From Aquarana catesbeiana (lineage: Eukaryota; Chordata; Amphibia; Anura; Ranidae): DNA of 64,000 bases. Location of the stretch: the NCBI RefSeq assembly GCF_042186555.1, contig NC_133328.1, positions 619,641,592-619,705,591 of the forward strand, given 5' to 3'. Below the pieces are notes generated by a model. It was given only the letters and a program-made list of their open reading frames with translations. It was not told the DNA's origin and ran no database searches. The translations under genes and the position numbers were made by a program. Shown piece by piece: positions 1-11,416 of the stretch; within the stretch, counting starts at the first letter, position 1, and each line of letters opens with the position of its first letter.

Positions 1-658
1 ATGGATCCATGCATTCATGTTGTTTACACCAAATTCTGACCCTACCATCTGAATGTTGCAGCTGAAATCAAGACTCATCAGACCAGGAAACGTTTTCCAA
101 TCTTCTATTGTCCAATTTTGGTGATCCTGTGCAAATTGTAGCCTCAGTTTCCTGTTCTTAGCTGACAGGAGTGGCACCCAGTGTGGTCTTCTGCTGCTGT
201 AGCCCATCTGCTTCAAGGTTCCATGTGTTGTGCATTCAGAGATGGTATTCTGCATACCTTGGTTGTAACGAGTGGTTATTTGAGTTACTGTTGCCTTTTT
301 ATCCTCTGGAACCTACCCATTCTCTTCTGACATCAAAAAGGCATTTTCCTCCACACAACTGCCGCTCACTGGATATTTTCTCTTTTTCGGACCATTTTCT
401 GTAAACCCCGAGAGAGGGTTGTGTGTGAAAATCCCAGTAGATCAGAATTTTTTGAAATACTCAGACCAGCCTGTCTGGCACCAACAACCATGCCACGTTC
501 AAAGTCACTTAAATCCTCTTTCTTTCCCCATTCTGATGCTCAGTTTGAATTCCAGCAAGTCATCTTCACCACATCTAGATGCCTTGTGATTGGTTGATTA
601 GCAATTTGTGTTAGCAAGCAATTGAACAGATGTACCTAATAAAGTGGCCGGTGAGTGT
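1..658 (-). mobile_element. Tc1/mariner relic, 3' part off the left edge
   Basis: Read on the minus strand this encodes Tc1-type transposase fragments: 'NRKLRLQFAQDHQNWTIEDW' followed, in a shifted frame, by a 'WSDES' catalytic-Asp motif and 'RVRIW'. The outer end near 658 reads 'cacctaataaagtggccggt' followed by 'gagtgta', a terminal sequence I know from Tc1-like elements of fish and frogs. Frameshifts and stops make it inactive. The remainder of the element lies left of the window. Confidence 0.75.
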
Positions 659-717
659 ATATATGATTTATGTGAATGAATTATGGCAATTAACACTTTT
701 CTGTTTCGGACCGCCCA

Positions 718-719
<2 letters not shown>

Positions 720-781
<62 letters not shown>
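720..781. repeat. (TA)n microsatellite
   Basis: About 30 uninterrupted TA units next to the Tc1 end. The YIYIYI open frames here are artefacts. Confidence 0.97.
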
Positions 782-782
<1 letters not shown>

Positions 783-804
783 ATGACTTTGACGTTGTAT
801 ACTG

Positions 805-2100
805 ATAGCTGCCCTAACCCCGGTATATTTTTACACAGTGGGCGATCCTCTTTCTGTTGGGGGTGGTCCCGGGGGGCGGATTCGCCACGGGATCACTTTT
901 ATGGGCGGCGGGAGAGATGCCCCCTCCCCCCCGCTCCCCAGTCGTTTTCCTTGCATACCGGAGACGTTGGTAGCGGTGAAAACGATCCGATGTGCTGGAC
1001 GGATGGGCAGGAAGTCGAGTGAGAGCAAGATGACGCCCCAATCGACTCTATGCCCTTGGAGGACCGTAGAGACGTCAAACGTCACTTCCCTCCTCCGAAC
1101 CTAAAGGGCCCATCTTTTTTTTTTTTTTTTTTGCTTTTAAGTGTAAATATGAGATCTGAAGTCTTTTTGATCCCAGATCTCGCAATAAAGAGGACCTGTC
1201 CTGCTTATTTCTATTACAAGGGATGTTTACGTTCCTTGTAATAGGAAAAAAAAAGTGATCAAAACTATTTTTTTTAAAGGGACAGTGTAAAAATAAAATG
1301 TAAAATAAATAAGAAAAAATAAATAAAATTTAAGCGCCCGTCCCTCCGCGCTCGCACGCAGAAGCGAACACTTACGCAAGTCCCACATATGTAAATGGTG
1401 TTCAAACCACACATGTGAGGTATCGCTGCGAATGTTAGAGCGAGAGCAATAATTCCAGCACTCTGTAAGACCCCTTTCACACTGGGGGCCCCCCTTGCTT
1501 TAGCGGTAAAGTGGCGCTCGTTTTAGCGGTGCTTTACCGCTGTGTGAGTGGCGCTTTTAGCGGGGTGCTTTTAACCCCAAAGAATGGGTTAAAAACGTCC
1601 AAATTGTGGCGCTTCCGAATCGCCTTTTAGGTGCTTTGGAAGTGCTGCCCATTTATTTCAATGGGCAGGGCGTTGTGGGAGCGCTGTATACACCGCTCCC
1701 AAACCGCCCCAAAGATGCTGCTTGCATGATTTTTTCTAACGTCCCGCAAGTGCACCACCCCAGTGTGAAAGCCCTCGGTCTTTCACACTAACAAATGCCT
1801 GAAAACTGCCTCAGTGTGAAAGGGGTCTTACTCTAAACAGGTAACCTGTAACAGATTTTTAATTACCGTAGTTTGTCACCATTCCACTAGTGTGCGCAAT
1901 TTTAAAGCATAACATGTTGGGTATCTATTTACTCGGTGTAACATCATCTTTCACATTATACAAAGAAATTGGGCTAACCTATTTTTTAATTAAAAAAAGT
2001 GTATTTTTTTCCCCCAAAAAACTGTTTGTAAGACCGCTGCGCAAATACGGTCAGCCATACAGTATTGCAACGATCTCCATTTTATTCTCTAGGGTCTCTG
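805..2100 (+). repeat. Frog interspersed repeat family A, copy 1, split by a MITE
   Basis: Shares long blocks with 10700-11045, 47165-48340 and 61950-62108: 'cctattacaagggatgttta', 'gctcgcacgcagaagcgaac', 'caaaccacacatgtgaggta', 'gcaataattc' and 'gaccgctgcgcaaatacgg'. It is interrupted at about 1468-1832 by a MITE. All recognised copies are in the + orientation. No protein coding was found. Confidence 0.8.
1468..1832. mobile_element. MITE inside family A copy 1
   Basis: Terminal inverted repeats 'aagacccctttcacactggg' and its near-complement 'cagtgtgaaaggggtctt' bound 365 bp of non-coding sequence rich in 'tttagcggtg' motifs. It splits the family A text between 'ctctgta' and 'actc', so it is younger than that copy. 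The target duplication is unclear (TA or TWA). Confidence 0.75.
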
Positions 2101-2142
2101 CTAAAATATATCTCTTTCTCTCTCTCTCTTTCTCTCTATATA

Positions 2143-2149
2143 TAGATCG

Positions 2150-2230
<81 letters not shown>

Positions 2231-2245
2231 ATCTATCTATCTATC
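2143..2245. repeat. (ATCT)n microsatellite
   Basis: About 25 tetranucleotide units abutting the Tc1 element that starts at 2268. Confidence 0.97.
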
Positions 2246-2267
2246 ATCTATAATAGAGAGATATATA

Positions 2268-3847
2268 CAGTATCTCACAAAAGTGAGTACATCCCTCACA
2301 TTTTTGTAAATATTTTATTCTATCTTTTCATGTGACAACACTGAAGAAATGACACTTTGCTACAATGTAAAGTAGTGAGTGTACAGCTTGTATAACAGTG
2401 TAAATTTGCTGTCCCCTCAAAATAACTCAACACACAGCAATTAATGTCTAAAGCGCTGGCAACAAAAGTGAGTACACCCCTAAGTGAAAATGTCCAAATT
2501 GGGCCCAAAGTGTCAATATTTTGTGTGGCCACCATTATTTTCCAGCACTGCCTTAACCCTCTTGGGCATGGAGTTCACCAGAGCTTCACAGGTTGCCACT
2601 GGAGTCCTCTTCCACTCCTCCATGATGACATCACAGAGCTGATGGATGTTAGAGACCTTGCGCTCCCCCACCTTCTATTTGAGGATGCCCCACAGATGCT
2701 CAATAGGGTTTAGGTCTGGAGACATGCTTGGCCAGTCCATCACCTTTACCCTCAGCTTCTTTAGCAAGGCAGTGGTCGTCTTGGAGGTGTGTTTGGAGTC
2801 GTTATAATGTTGGAATACTGCCCTGCGGTCCAGTCTCTGTAGGGAGGGGATCATGCTCTGCTTCAGTATATCACAGTACATGTTGGCATTCATGGTTCCC
2901 TCAATGAACTGTAGCTCCCCAGTGCCGGCACCACTCATGCAGCCCCAGACAATGACACTCCCACCACCATGCTTGACTGTAGGAAGACACACTTGTCTTT
3001 GTACTCCTCACCTGGTTGCTGCTATACACGCTTGATACCATCTGAACCAAATACGTTTATCTTGGTCTCATCAGACCACAGGACATGGTTCCAGTAATCC
3101 AGAAGAGGCTTCCTTCTGGGATGACAGCCATGCAGACCAATTTGATGCAGTGTGCGGCGTATGGTCTGAGCACTGACAGGCTGACCCCTCCACCCCTTCA
3201 ACCTCTGCAGCAATGCTGGCGGCCCTCATACATCTATTTCCCAAAGACAACCTCTGGATATGACACTGAACATGTGCACTCAACTTCTTTGGTCGACCAT
3301 GGCGAGGCCTGTTCTGAGTGGAACCTGTCCTGTTATACCGCTGTATGGTCTTGGCCACCATGCTGCAGCTCAGTTTCAGGGTCTTGGCAATCTTCTCATA
3401 GCCTAGGGCATCTTTATGTAGAGCAACAGTTATTTTTTTTCAGATCCTCAGAGAGTTCTTTGCCATGAGGTGCCATGTTGAACTTCCAGTGACCAGTATG
3501 AGAGAGTGAGAGCGATAACACCAAATTTAACACACCTGCTCCCCATTCACACCTGAGACCTTGTAACACTAACGAGTCACATGACACCGGGGAGGGAAAA
3601 TGTCTAATTGGGCCCAATTTGGACATTTTCACTTAGAGGTGTACTCACTTTTGTTGCCAGCGGTTTAGAAATTAATGGCTGTGTGTTGAGTTATTTTGAG
3701 GGGTCAGAAAGTTTACACTGTTATACAAGCTGTACACTCACTACTTTACATTGTAGCAAAGTGTCATTTCTTCAGTGTTGTCACATGAAAAGATAGAATA
3801 AAATATCTACAAAAATCTGAGGGTGTATTTACTTTTGTGAGATACTG
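2268..3847 (-). mobile_element. Full-length Tc1/mariner element with long terminal inverted repeats
   Basis: About 1.58 kb. The left end 'cagtatctcacaaaagtgag' and right end 'cttttgtgagatactg' are the tips of inverted repeats of roughly 200 bp: the 'tttcatgtgacaacactgaa' and 'ttcagtgttgtcacatgaaa' blocks pair, as do the blocks around 'tgtgttgagttattttgagg'. The left end is preceded by TA. It lies between microsatellites. Confidence 0.93.
2513..3476 (-). pseudogene. Tc1 transposase, inactivated
   Basis: Minus-strand coding remnant starting 'MAPHGKELSEDLKKN', with the paired HTH region (QRYNRTGSTQNRPRHGRPKK), the first catalytic motif 'VLWSDETKINVFGSDG', a 'VKHGGGSVIVWGC' block, the second region 'VFQHYNDSKHTS' and 'SPDLNPIEHLW' with the catalytic Glu. 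It ends 'NNGGHTKY' and a stop at 2513. Lesions visible: at least two frame changes between the segments, and a TAG in place of the Lys/Arg codon at about 2675. Tc1 transposases are DD34E cut-and-paste enzymes of about 340 residues; this copy cannot encode one. Confidence 0.9.
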
Positions 3848-3855
3848 TGTATGTA

Positions 3856-3890
<35 letters not shown>

Positions 3891-4024
3891 ATATATATAA
3901 TATACACAGACACACACACACAGTGGGGACGGAAAGTAATATAACAAAGAGTGAAAAATTTCAGGGGGTCTGAATGCTTTCCGTCCGCACTGTGTATATA
4001 TATATATATGTGTGTGTGTGTATG

Positions 4025-4055
<31 letters not shown>
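3856..4055. repeat. (TG)n/(TA)n simple repeats around a mini-Tc1
   Basis: TG runs at 3859-3888, CA at 3910-3921, and TA/TG runs at 3991-4050, with a Tc1-end palindrome between them. Confidence 0.9.
3920..3998. mobile_element. 79-bp Tc1 end-to-end deletion derivative
   Basis: Begins 'cagtggggacggaaag' and ends 'gctttccgtccgcactg', with 'aaagagtgaaaaattt' inside. These are the two outermost tips of the Tc1 family seen at 28458-29884 and 39670-41179, fused with the whole body lost. Confidence 0.8.
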
Positions 4056-4056
<1 letters not shown>

Positions 4057-4312
4057 ACATTTTTTTATGTCATCCTGGTAGTTCTATTAATTAAAGTAAT
4101 TGAAATTTGCTGCTGGTTTAAAGCTGAACTCCAGGCACCAGAACTTTAACCGTTTCAATACATAAATTCATAAAGAAATAATTCTGGACGGCTGCACTTC
4201 CAAAAATCCTTTTATAGAAGCTCCATATGACAAGTGGTTGACAGATGGAGCAGGGGACAAAGAGGTAGATGCGTTTCGCGCAAATGTTAGCATTAGATCT
4301 AATTAAATATTT
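4055..4312 (+). repeat. Dispersed repeat with 'gcgtttcg' motif, copy 1
   Basis: Shares 'tatgtcatcctggtagttct', 'gaaataattctggacgg' and 'gacaaagaggtaga' + 'gcgtttcg' with 57505-57720 in the same orientation. The class is unknown; the GCGTTTCG motif is common near amphibian non-LTR or Penelope ends, but no RT is attached here. Confidence 0.7.
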
Positions 4313-4317
4313 TTAAA

Positions 4318-4353
4318 AATGTGAGGGGTGTACTCACTGTTGTGAGATACTGT
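4318..4353. mobile_element. Solo end of the 2268-type Tc1 element
   Basis: 'aatgtgaggggtgtactcac' then 'tgttgtgagatactgtg' repeats the right tip of the element ending at 3847. Confidence 0.7.
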
Positions 4354-4366
4354 GTGTGTATGATCA

Positions 4367-4390
4367 ATCGATCTATCTATCGATCGATCG

Positions 4391-4489
<99 letters not shown>

Positions 4490-4490
4490 A
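4367..4490. repeat. (ATCT)n microsatellite
   Basis: About 30 units with a few ATCG variants at the start. Confidence 0.97.
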
Positions 4491-4539
4491 TGTATGTATA
4501 TGTGTGTGTGTATGTATATATATATTTTTTTTTTTTTTT

Positions 4540-4612
4540 GGGGGGGGGTGCTAAGTAATTTTCTAGGAAAAATTACTAATTATAACAACAAATGTGAGAT
4601 ATAAAAAAAAAA
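4540..4612 (+). repeat. Family A tail fragment
   Basis: 'ctaagtaattttctagg' matches the family A copy near 48210, followed by A-rich sequence. Confidence 0.5.
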
Positions 4613-5139
4613 AAAAAAGTGAAAACAAACTGGCAATTCTCTGACATGAAGAACCTTTAGTTAGTTTACATCTACTTCAAATAATTGTATCTGCTTGCAT
4701 ATGTAATAATGAGAAATGACACATGGAAATTTTTATTTTTAAACATTTAACACTCACTGATAAGTTTGGCAGTACGTTGATCGTGTGTGTTGAGTGTATG
4801 TATATATATATATATCTCATAAGAGGTTATAAGACTACCCAGTGCAACAAAATGACATGATTTGCTGGAAGTAGAATAGCGGCTAATTACATTCACAACA
4901 CTGTATGTAAAATCTCCCACCCCTGCAAAGAAAGTGAGATAATTACCATTTGTCACTCTGGTTTGCAGTATTGCTGAGTGTTCACTGCCAAAAGTAGTTT
5001 AGCTTTGTGTTATAAAATATCCCTCGCTGTTCTTCTACTGTATGTAGTATGCAAGCTTTAATGTGGAACTTTACCCATAACAACTTGACAAAAAATAACA
5101 CTCTTTAGCAAGGAACTTACATTCCACATGAAAGAGGAA

Positions 5140-5420
5140 CTGCAGTCTGCTCACTTAATTTGTAATAAAAACATCTTTGCCATTCTGAAGCTTCCCCCCA
5201 ACAACTTTGCATATTATTTGCATATTATTTTATATATACTGTGATTCTGTACTTGCCAAATATGCTGCAGAAATCTCCTTCCACTGCAGCTATTTTAATT
5301 GTGGGCAGATGAAGCTGCTGCCTGTTCACTTCGTGGATTTACACAGACACACCTCCAGCTCTGCAGCTCTCATTGGCCCTCTTATGACTCGTTCTCCTCC
5401 CCCTCCCTTCCTGACCCACT
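5140..5420 (+). repeat. Dispersed repeat family E, copy 1
   Basis: Shares 'gcagtctgctcac', 'aacatctttgcc', 'tgtacttgccaaatatgctg' (as 'cgtacttgcc...' in copy 2) and 'tcattggccctcttatgact' with 22147-22440 in the same orientation. Non-coding. Confidence 0.75.
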
Positions 5421-5431
5421 TTAATGAGAGT

Positions 5432-5580
5432 TAGCCCAGGTTCACACTAACGCAAAAAAATGCTAAAAGCCGATAATAAACGCTATTGCAAAAACGTTGA
5501 AAATTGTTAAAAAAAACTCATTGCAAAGCTACTGCTGTTTTTATAACGTTATTTTAACGTCCAGTGTGCATGAGGCCTTA
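5432..5580. repeat. MITE-like unit ('ggttcacactaacgc')
   Basis: Opens 'agcccaggttcacactaacg' and closes 'gtgtgcatgaggcctta'. Internal short repeats of 'aacgtt' and 'aaaaacg'. The 'cacactaacg / gtgtgcatgaggcc' style recurs at 6214, 38605 and 60570. Confidence 0.45.
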
Positions 5581-6037
5581 ATGTTTTACATGGCTATACC
5601 TGCAAAAAAAGGGCCAGCCTGAAGTCATCCAGCAGGACTTCATTTTCTGTCTAAAGTTCCACTTAAAGAGAAATTTCAGTTTGTTTTTTCTTTCTTCTTC
5701 TTTTCTTCTTCTTTTTCTTCTTCTTCTTTTGTAAAGTCACCAGTTGCCAATGCTGTAGCTGCTGACTTTTTTAAAAAATCTGGTATTTACCAGTGCCTGT
5801 GGTCCAGCGCTGTTTTCCCGCAGCCGGATTTCTGAATGGGACATGTAACGTGTTTCAGGAGGCAGAAGGAGTTGAAAGGGACGTCATCCTCGCCTAGGCC
5901 AAGAACTCAGTTACAGGCTGGGGGGGAGGGAATACCTGCGGGACTTCACTTTTTGAGTGAAGTTCCTTTTCAAAAGAGAAGTCTCACCCAACTTTTTCTT
6001 CCAAGGAGGACAAAGTGCATGTAGTGTCTTCCTAGAT

Positions 6038-6408
6038 CAGTGGTCTCCAAACTTCATCCCGGTCGGGGTGGAATGTCCCACTGTGAGGGAGGTATAGTCC
6101 GTGACTTGGCCACTGCAAGGTCGGAGAGGCTATCCTAATCGGTCATTCCTCAGTATGGCTGAACCCCCCCTCATTCTCTCTTTCCCTGTTACCTATGCCT
6201 CACCCTTAGGCTGTGTTCACACTAGCATTAAGAGCAGGCATTTGAGAGGCATTTAAAAAGGCCCCTCAAATACCCATGCACAAGATGCAATAGACAGGGC
6301 ATAGTGCTGTTCACACTAGGCGTTAGCGTTGCAACGCTTCAAACTTGAAGCCTCATGTCAAGTCAGGGGACGTTTGAAGCATTTGTTTAGAAAGTTTGAG
6401 GACCCCTG
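6038..6408. mobile_element. hAT-type MITE
   Basis: TIRs 'cagtggtctccaaactt' and 'aagtttgaggacccctg'. Flanking 8-mers tcctagat / gtctagat match at 6 of 8 positions, as expected for an aged hAT target duplication. A 'ctgtgttcacactagcat' unit is nested inside. Confidence 0.75.
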
Positions 6409-7440
6409 GTCTAGATGGTCTGGATTCTTAGCTAGCATTGTCAACAGCTTGAATCTACCTTCCCCTCCCCCTCGGCTGTTTGAATACTCAACTAACATAT
6501 GATGAGTGTCAGTTGACAGCGCTTGTTTCCCGATCAGCCAAGTTCTCCGAATCCACCTGCTCCTTGTCTTCAGCTTTATTGGTTGCTTGGATGCAGCATA
6601 GCATTATACATTTCCATAGTGCCGGTGTCCCAGCTGTCAGCACCATAACAACCACTGAAGCTGTTCTGTCCTCCCATAGAAATGCATTGTGCTGTGCAGA
6701 CCGGCTGCCTGCATCCTGTAGCAACCAATGATCCTGGATTGTCGGGGGGGGGGGCAGATCCAGTTGAGCCTGTCACTATTTAAAGAGGCAATGATGTAAT
6801 GAAAGAGGGTAACTGGATGCAACACTTAAGGTGGCCATAGATGGGCATTTTTTTTCTCCACGCACCCAAGCCAGGCGGATGGTGGAATCCACCGGCTGGA
6901 ACATTGTTTTCTGAAAGCAGGACTCTCCACTGTCAAAGTACACTAATCAGTTCAAATAATGTGTATGCCTCACAATTGGAACTGCAGCTTACATTTTTTA
7001 TGTTCGTGAAGCGCGGTAATTTTTTATTATTCTGGTTTATACACTAATGAGTGCCTGCAGCTGCTGATCAGCAAAATTATTCCAGCTTGTCCGTTTGACA
7101 CAAGTAGATCTAACGATCATCTTCTGTTGAATGGGGATTGACAAACCTGGATCGAAATTCAATCTGTCTATGGCCAGCTTTACAGTCATGCTATATCATA
7201 CGGGAGGGAGCGTGGCCGTGATGGTCTTGGCGAATGGTTAGTGTGAATGACATCAGGGGACGGGGGGCAACTAAGCTCAACAAAAGTAACGCTCACAAAT
7301 CGGGCCTCTGGCATGGGAGGAGCTGACAGGCAAGAATGCAAGAACTAAAAGGATTTTCTTCAGGCACTGTTGACATCTGTGCGTGATCCAGTGCAGAGCA
7401 GCCACCCTGCAGCACTATATCTGCGCAGGCCGGTCATCAA

Positions 7441-7845
7441 GCGGATATACCATACCTGTGGGATCCCTGTGGAAGCTGGAGATCACTGTGGTACTTACCG
7501 CTACTCCAGTGATCTCTACTAGCTTTCGGGTCCCATGCCGAGCGACTGGCATGGGCGCCATTCAGAGAATGCTTCGCATTTTTTAAATGCATGCAAAACG
7601 TCCTCTTATTGAATGAGGTGGAGAGGCAGGGCAGTGACGTCACATTCTTCACCTCACCCAATCAGAGAATGATTTGTACTCATTCAGAGAATGCAAAGCA
7701 AACCCGTCCCAATCAGCCAACCTCCTGTATTCATAATGCAGCAGGGCAGCCATTTGGCATGGGACCCAGAAGCTGGTGGAGATCACTGGTGTAGCGGCAC
7801 AAAAATCTCCAGCTTCCACGGGGAAACCACAGGTATGGTATATAC
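7441..7845. repeat. Foldback (palindromic) repeat
   Basis: The left arm 'gatataccatacctgtggga' ... 'gggtcccatgccgagcg' is mirrored by the right arm 'catgggacccagaagctggt' ... 'cacaggtatggtatataca'. The central 180 bp includes 'cagagaatgc' repeats. Non-coding. Confidence 0.75.
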
Positions 7846-7960
7846 AGTACATTGGTCCATGCTGGAACATATCCATACCTGGAATTCTTCATTAAATACA
7901 GTACATGTCCATACTTTCATGTCTAAATATCGTTCTTTGCCTCGCCAGGAACATGCTAAG

Positions 7961-8832
7961 GCTTGGTTCAAATTTTAAGTATGGTGAATAGAACGCGAAA
8001 GACTCATAGTGGAGGAGAGCAAAAAAAATCCCAAGAAATTCTTTATGTAAACAGTAAAAAAGGGAGGACAGACCATATTGGCCCCATAAAGAATGAGGAA
8101 GGACATCTGGTTAAAAAGGATGGGGAGATGGCGAAGATATTGAATTTATTCTTCTCCTCAGTCTTCAAGAGGGAATCGGGGGGCTTCAGTAACCAAAACT
8201 GCAGTGTTTATCCTCATGACACATCACAGGAAGTACCCTCATGGCTAACAGAGGACAGAATTAGAATTAGACTTGGGAAACTTAACAATAATAAATCACC
8301 GGGACCGGATGGCTTGCACCCGAGGGTACTTAGTAATTGCCAGACCATTGTTCCTAATTTTTACTGACAGTCCACTGACTGGAATGGTACCAGCTGATTA
8401 GAGAAAAGCCAATGTAGCACCAATATTTAAAAAGGGCCCAAAATACATCCCTGGGAATTACAGACCAGTTAGCCTAACATCAATAGTATGTAAACTCTTA
8501 GAGGGGATGATAAGGGACTATATACAAGATTTTAGTAATGAGAACGCTATCATTAGCAGTAATCAGCATGGATTCATGAAGAATCATTCTTGCCTCTATT
8601 AACCTTCTATGAGGAGGTGAGTTGCCATCTAGATAAGGAAGGTCTGTAGACGTGGTGTATCTGGATTTTGCAAAAGCATTTGACACAGTTCCCCAGTTTA
8701 CTGTACAAAATAAGGTGTGTTGATGTGAACCATAGGGTGAGTACGTGGATTGAAAATTGGCTACAAGGGCGAGTTCAGAGGGTGGTAATAAATGGGGAGT
8801 ACTCGGAATGGTGAGGGGTGGGTAGTGGGGTC
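7961..8832 (+). mobile_element. CR1-type LINE fragment (RT, N-terminal half)
   Basis: Frame segments 'HIGPIKNEEGHLVKKDGEMA', 'LNLFFSSVFKRESGG' and 'LNNNKSPGPDGLHPRVL' are the CR1 RT start. Frameshifted pieces follow ('NYRPVSLTSI', 'VDVVYLDFAKAFDTVP'). Stops and frame changes show it is dead. It is cut off 3' at 'gtggggtccctaatg', where the other copy (60906-61690) continues 'ggggtcccccagg'. Confidence 0.85.
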
Positions 8833-8839
8833 CCTAATG

Positions 8840-9040
8840 GCATGCCGCCCGCACTAGAAACTGCACCCACACTGGGAACTACGCTGTATTTGCAGTTCCC
8901 GTGCGGACTACGATTTCCAAAGTAGTACAGTGACTTATTTCCTTAGTTTCATGGGACCTGGCACCCCATTCAAATGAATGGGGTGTCGTGCCCGTGGAAA
9001 CCACACCCCGCATGGCCGCGTAGATGTGAACCTGGTCTAA
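8840..9040. repeat. Short GC-rich repeat abutting the CR1 break
   Basis: Two near-inverted blocks around 'gcacccacactgggaact' and 'ggaaaccacaccccgcatgg', ending 'gtgaacctggtctaa'. The class is unknown. Confidence 0.35.
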
Positions 9041-9469
9041 ATTTTTAATGCTCATGAGAATTCTTCTTTTATCAGATATTGTATTCTATAGAAGCAGATA
9101 ACCAACATGTTGCAAATATAGAGCTTTCAAATATAACAACCAATATTAGAATATGGTGTAGGAGAGCCTGCATATACTCGCTGTTATTGAACCGAGTTCT
9201 TTATGATTGGACAGGCAAACCAGCCATTCCATCTGTATGATGGATTATTTTTCTTGCTTGGACTCTTGTGTCAAAAAGCAAATGTGTTTATAGTCCAGGA
9301 AAACAGATTTCTCCTTCTTCCAATACTGTTGCATATTACTTTCCTTACACTAATGGAAACATGAACATATCCAACTTGATGTATATCCGACAGATAAATA
9401 GATTTTCAAAAGAGTATTTTCATGTTCTCATATCCATAGGCATAAAAAATTGGAAACTCATTATTCAAC

Positions 9470-9990
9470 TTCCCTTAACCACTTCAGCTCCGGAAGGTTT
9501 ACCCCCCTTCCTGACCAGGCCATTTTTTGCGGTACGGCACTGCGTTGCTTTTAACTGGCAATTGCGCAGTCATTCGACGATGTACTCAAATAAAATTGAT
9601 GTCCTTTTTTTCCCACAAATAGAGCTTTGTTTTGGTGATATTTGATCACCTCTGCAATTTTTTTTTTGCGCTATAAACGAAAAAAACAATATTTTTTTAC
9701 TTTCTGCTATAAAACACATCCAATTAAAAAAAATGTAAAAAATCAAATATCATCATCAATTTAAGCCAATATGTATTCTGCTACATATTCTTGGTAAAAA
9801 AAAATCCCAATAAGCGTATATTGATTGATGTGTGCAAAAGTTATAGCGTCTACAAACTATGGGATAGATTTATGGATTTGTTATTTATTTTTGTTTACTA
9901 GTAATGGCGATCAGTGATTTTTAGTGGGACTGCGACATTGCGGCGGACAAATCGGACACCTAACTGACACTTTTTTGGGGACCAGCAGAG
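9470..9990. repeat. Frog repeat family B, variant copy
   Basis: 'ttaaccacttcagctccgga', 'gcggtacggcactgcgttgc' and 'tttggtgatatttgatcacc' recur at 55332-55710 and partly at 57755-58585. Non-coding, AT-rich. Confidence 0.75.
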
Positions 9991-10359
9991 TGGATAAAAA
10001 TCAATGATTAAAAAAAAAAAAAAAAATTAAAATTTAAATCAGATTTTTTTTTTATTTTTATCAAATTTATTTTAATAAGATGCTTTTGGAGTAAAAAATC
10101 TAAAAATAGTTTTCTATTTCAGATACGTTAATAATTTTGTTTATTCAGCATGAAATGGAGCTTAGTTATGTAGCATGAGGCTGTATATTCAGCAAAATTT
10201 TCATTTTTGGTAAACTCATTCAATGAATCCAAGCTCTGCAAGCTGAGATAGCATGCACTGCATTGCTGCATTCATACAATTTCACGGTAACCATGAGATA
10301 AAACAAAGTTCAGGAATATTTCTTTATCCCATTGTTTTTCAAATCTCTTCTCTTTAAAG

Positions 10360-10700
10360 TGGTTGTACACCCTGATCAAGTGGCTGTTCCGCCGCTTGAT
10401 CGTTCTTATGGGAGGCGAGAGGGGACGTCCCCCCCCCCCCTCTTGCCTCCCTCCGGTCCTTCTACAGACTCACGATCGGTAAGTCAGACACAGGATCCGC
10501 CGGCCCCGTATGTTGATCATAGAGATTTCCGGCGGACCAGATAGTCGCCAAAGTCTCTATGATCGTCGGAGGCCGGGCGCGATGTTATGACGTCACGTCC
10601 GGCCTCTGCATTAAAAAAACGGCGCCGCCTTGGCTGGGAAGCCGTGATCAGTTTATTTAATTATTTTATTTTAGGCTTCCCAGCCTAGTGGTGAGATGTG
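10360..10700. repeat. GC-rich frog repeat upstream of family A copy 2
   Basis: Starts 'aaagtggttgtacaccctga' and contains 'gcttgatcg' inverted blocks and a C-run. It continues into family A without a clear border. Confidence 0.4.
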
Positions 10701-11045
10701 GGGTCTTATTGACCCCATATCTCACTATAAAGAGGACCTGTCATGTCATATTCCTATTACAAAGGATGTTTACATTACTTGTAATAGGAATAAAAGTGAT
10801 CAAAAAATGTTTTTTTCAAAAAAGTGTCAAAATAAAAAAAAAAAAGTATAATTGACAATAAAAAAAAATTAAATTTTTAAAGCGCCCCTGTCCCCGTGTG
10901 CTCGCACGCAGAAGCGAACGCATAGGTAAGTCCCGCCCACATATGAAAACGGTGTTCAAACCATACATGTGAGGTATTGACGCAAACGGAGTGAGAGCAA
11001 TAATTTTGTCCCCTAGACCTCCTCTGTAACTCAAAACATGTAACA
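10700..11045 (+). repeat. Family A, copy 2
   Basis: 'aaagaggacctgtcatg', 'gctcgcacgcagaagcgaac' and 'tagacctcctctgtaactca' match copies 1 and 3. Confidence 0.85.
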
Positions 11046-11046
11046 C

Positions 11047-11416
11047 CTTTTGCTAGCGGGGGCCCGGTCTTCTGCGCTGCCTTGTCCCCTCTTCTCTTCT
11101 AAGCTGTTGACACAACGCTCTCTCCTGCTGTAATGCTGTGTGCGAGCTGCGCAGCCATTTATATAGGCGGTGACCCCGCGCCCTTGTGACGTCACAGTCC
11201 CAGCATGCGCAGGGACTCTGGCGTCATAAGGGGGCGTGACCCCAGAGTCCCTGCGCATGCTGGGACTGTGACGTCAAAAGGGGGCGGGGTCACCACCTAT
11301 ATAAATGGCTGCGCAGCTTGCACACAGCATTCCAGCAGGTGAGAGTGTCGTGTCAACATCGGAAGAATAGAAGAGGGACAAGACAGCGCAGAAGACCGGG
11401 CCCCCGCTAGCAAAAG
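11047..11416. promoter_or_regulatory. 370-bp palindrome of two head-to-head promoter-like arms
   Basis: Arms of about 175 bp (11047-11221 and 11242-11416) are near-perfect inverted copies. Each arm carries, reading inward from the outer end, 'gctagcgggggcccggtctt', 'gctgcgcagccatttatata' (a TATA-like box) and 'gacgtcacagtcccagcatg' (a CRE-like TGACGTCA) close to the centre. This is promoter-like architecture read outward in both directions. The elements are seen; promoter activity is inference. Confidence 0.5.
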
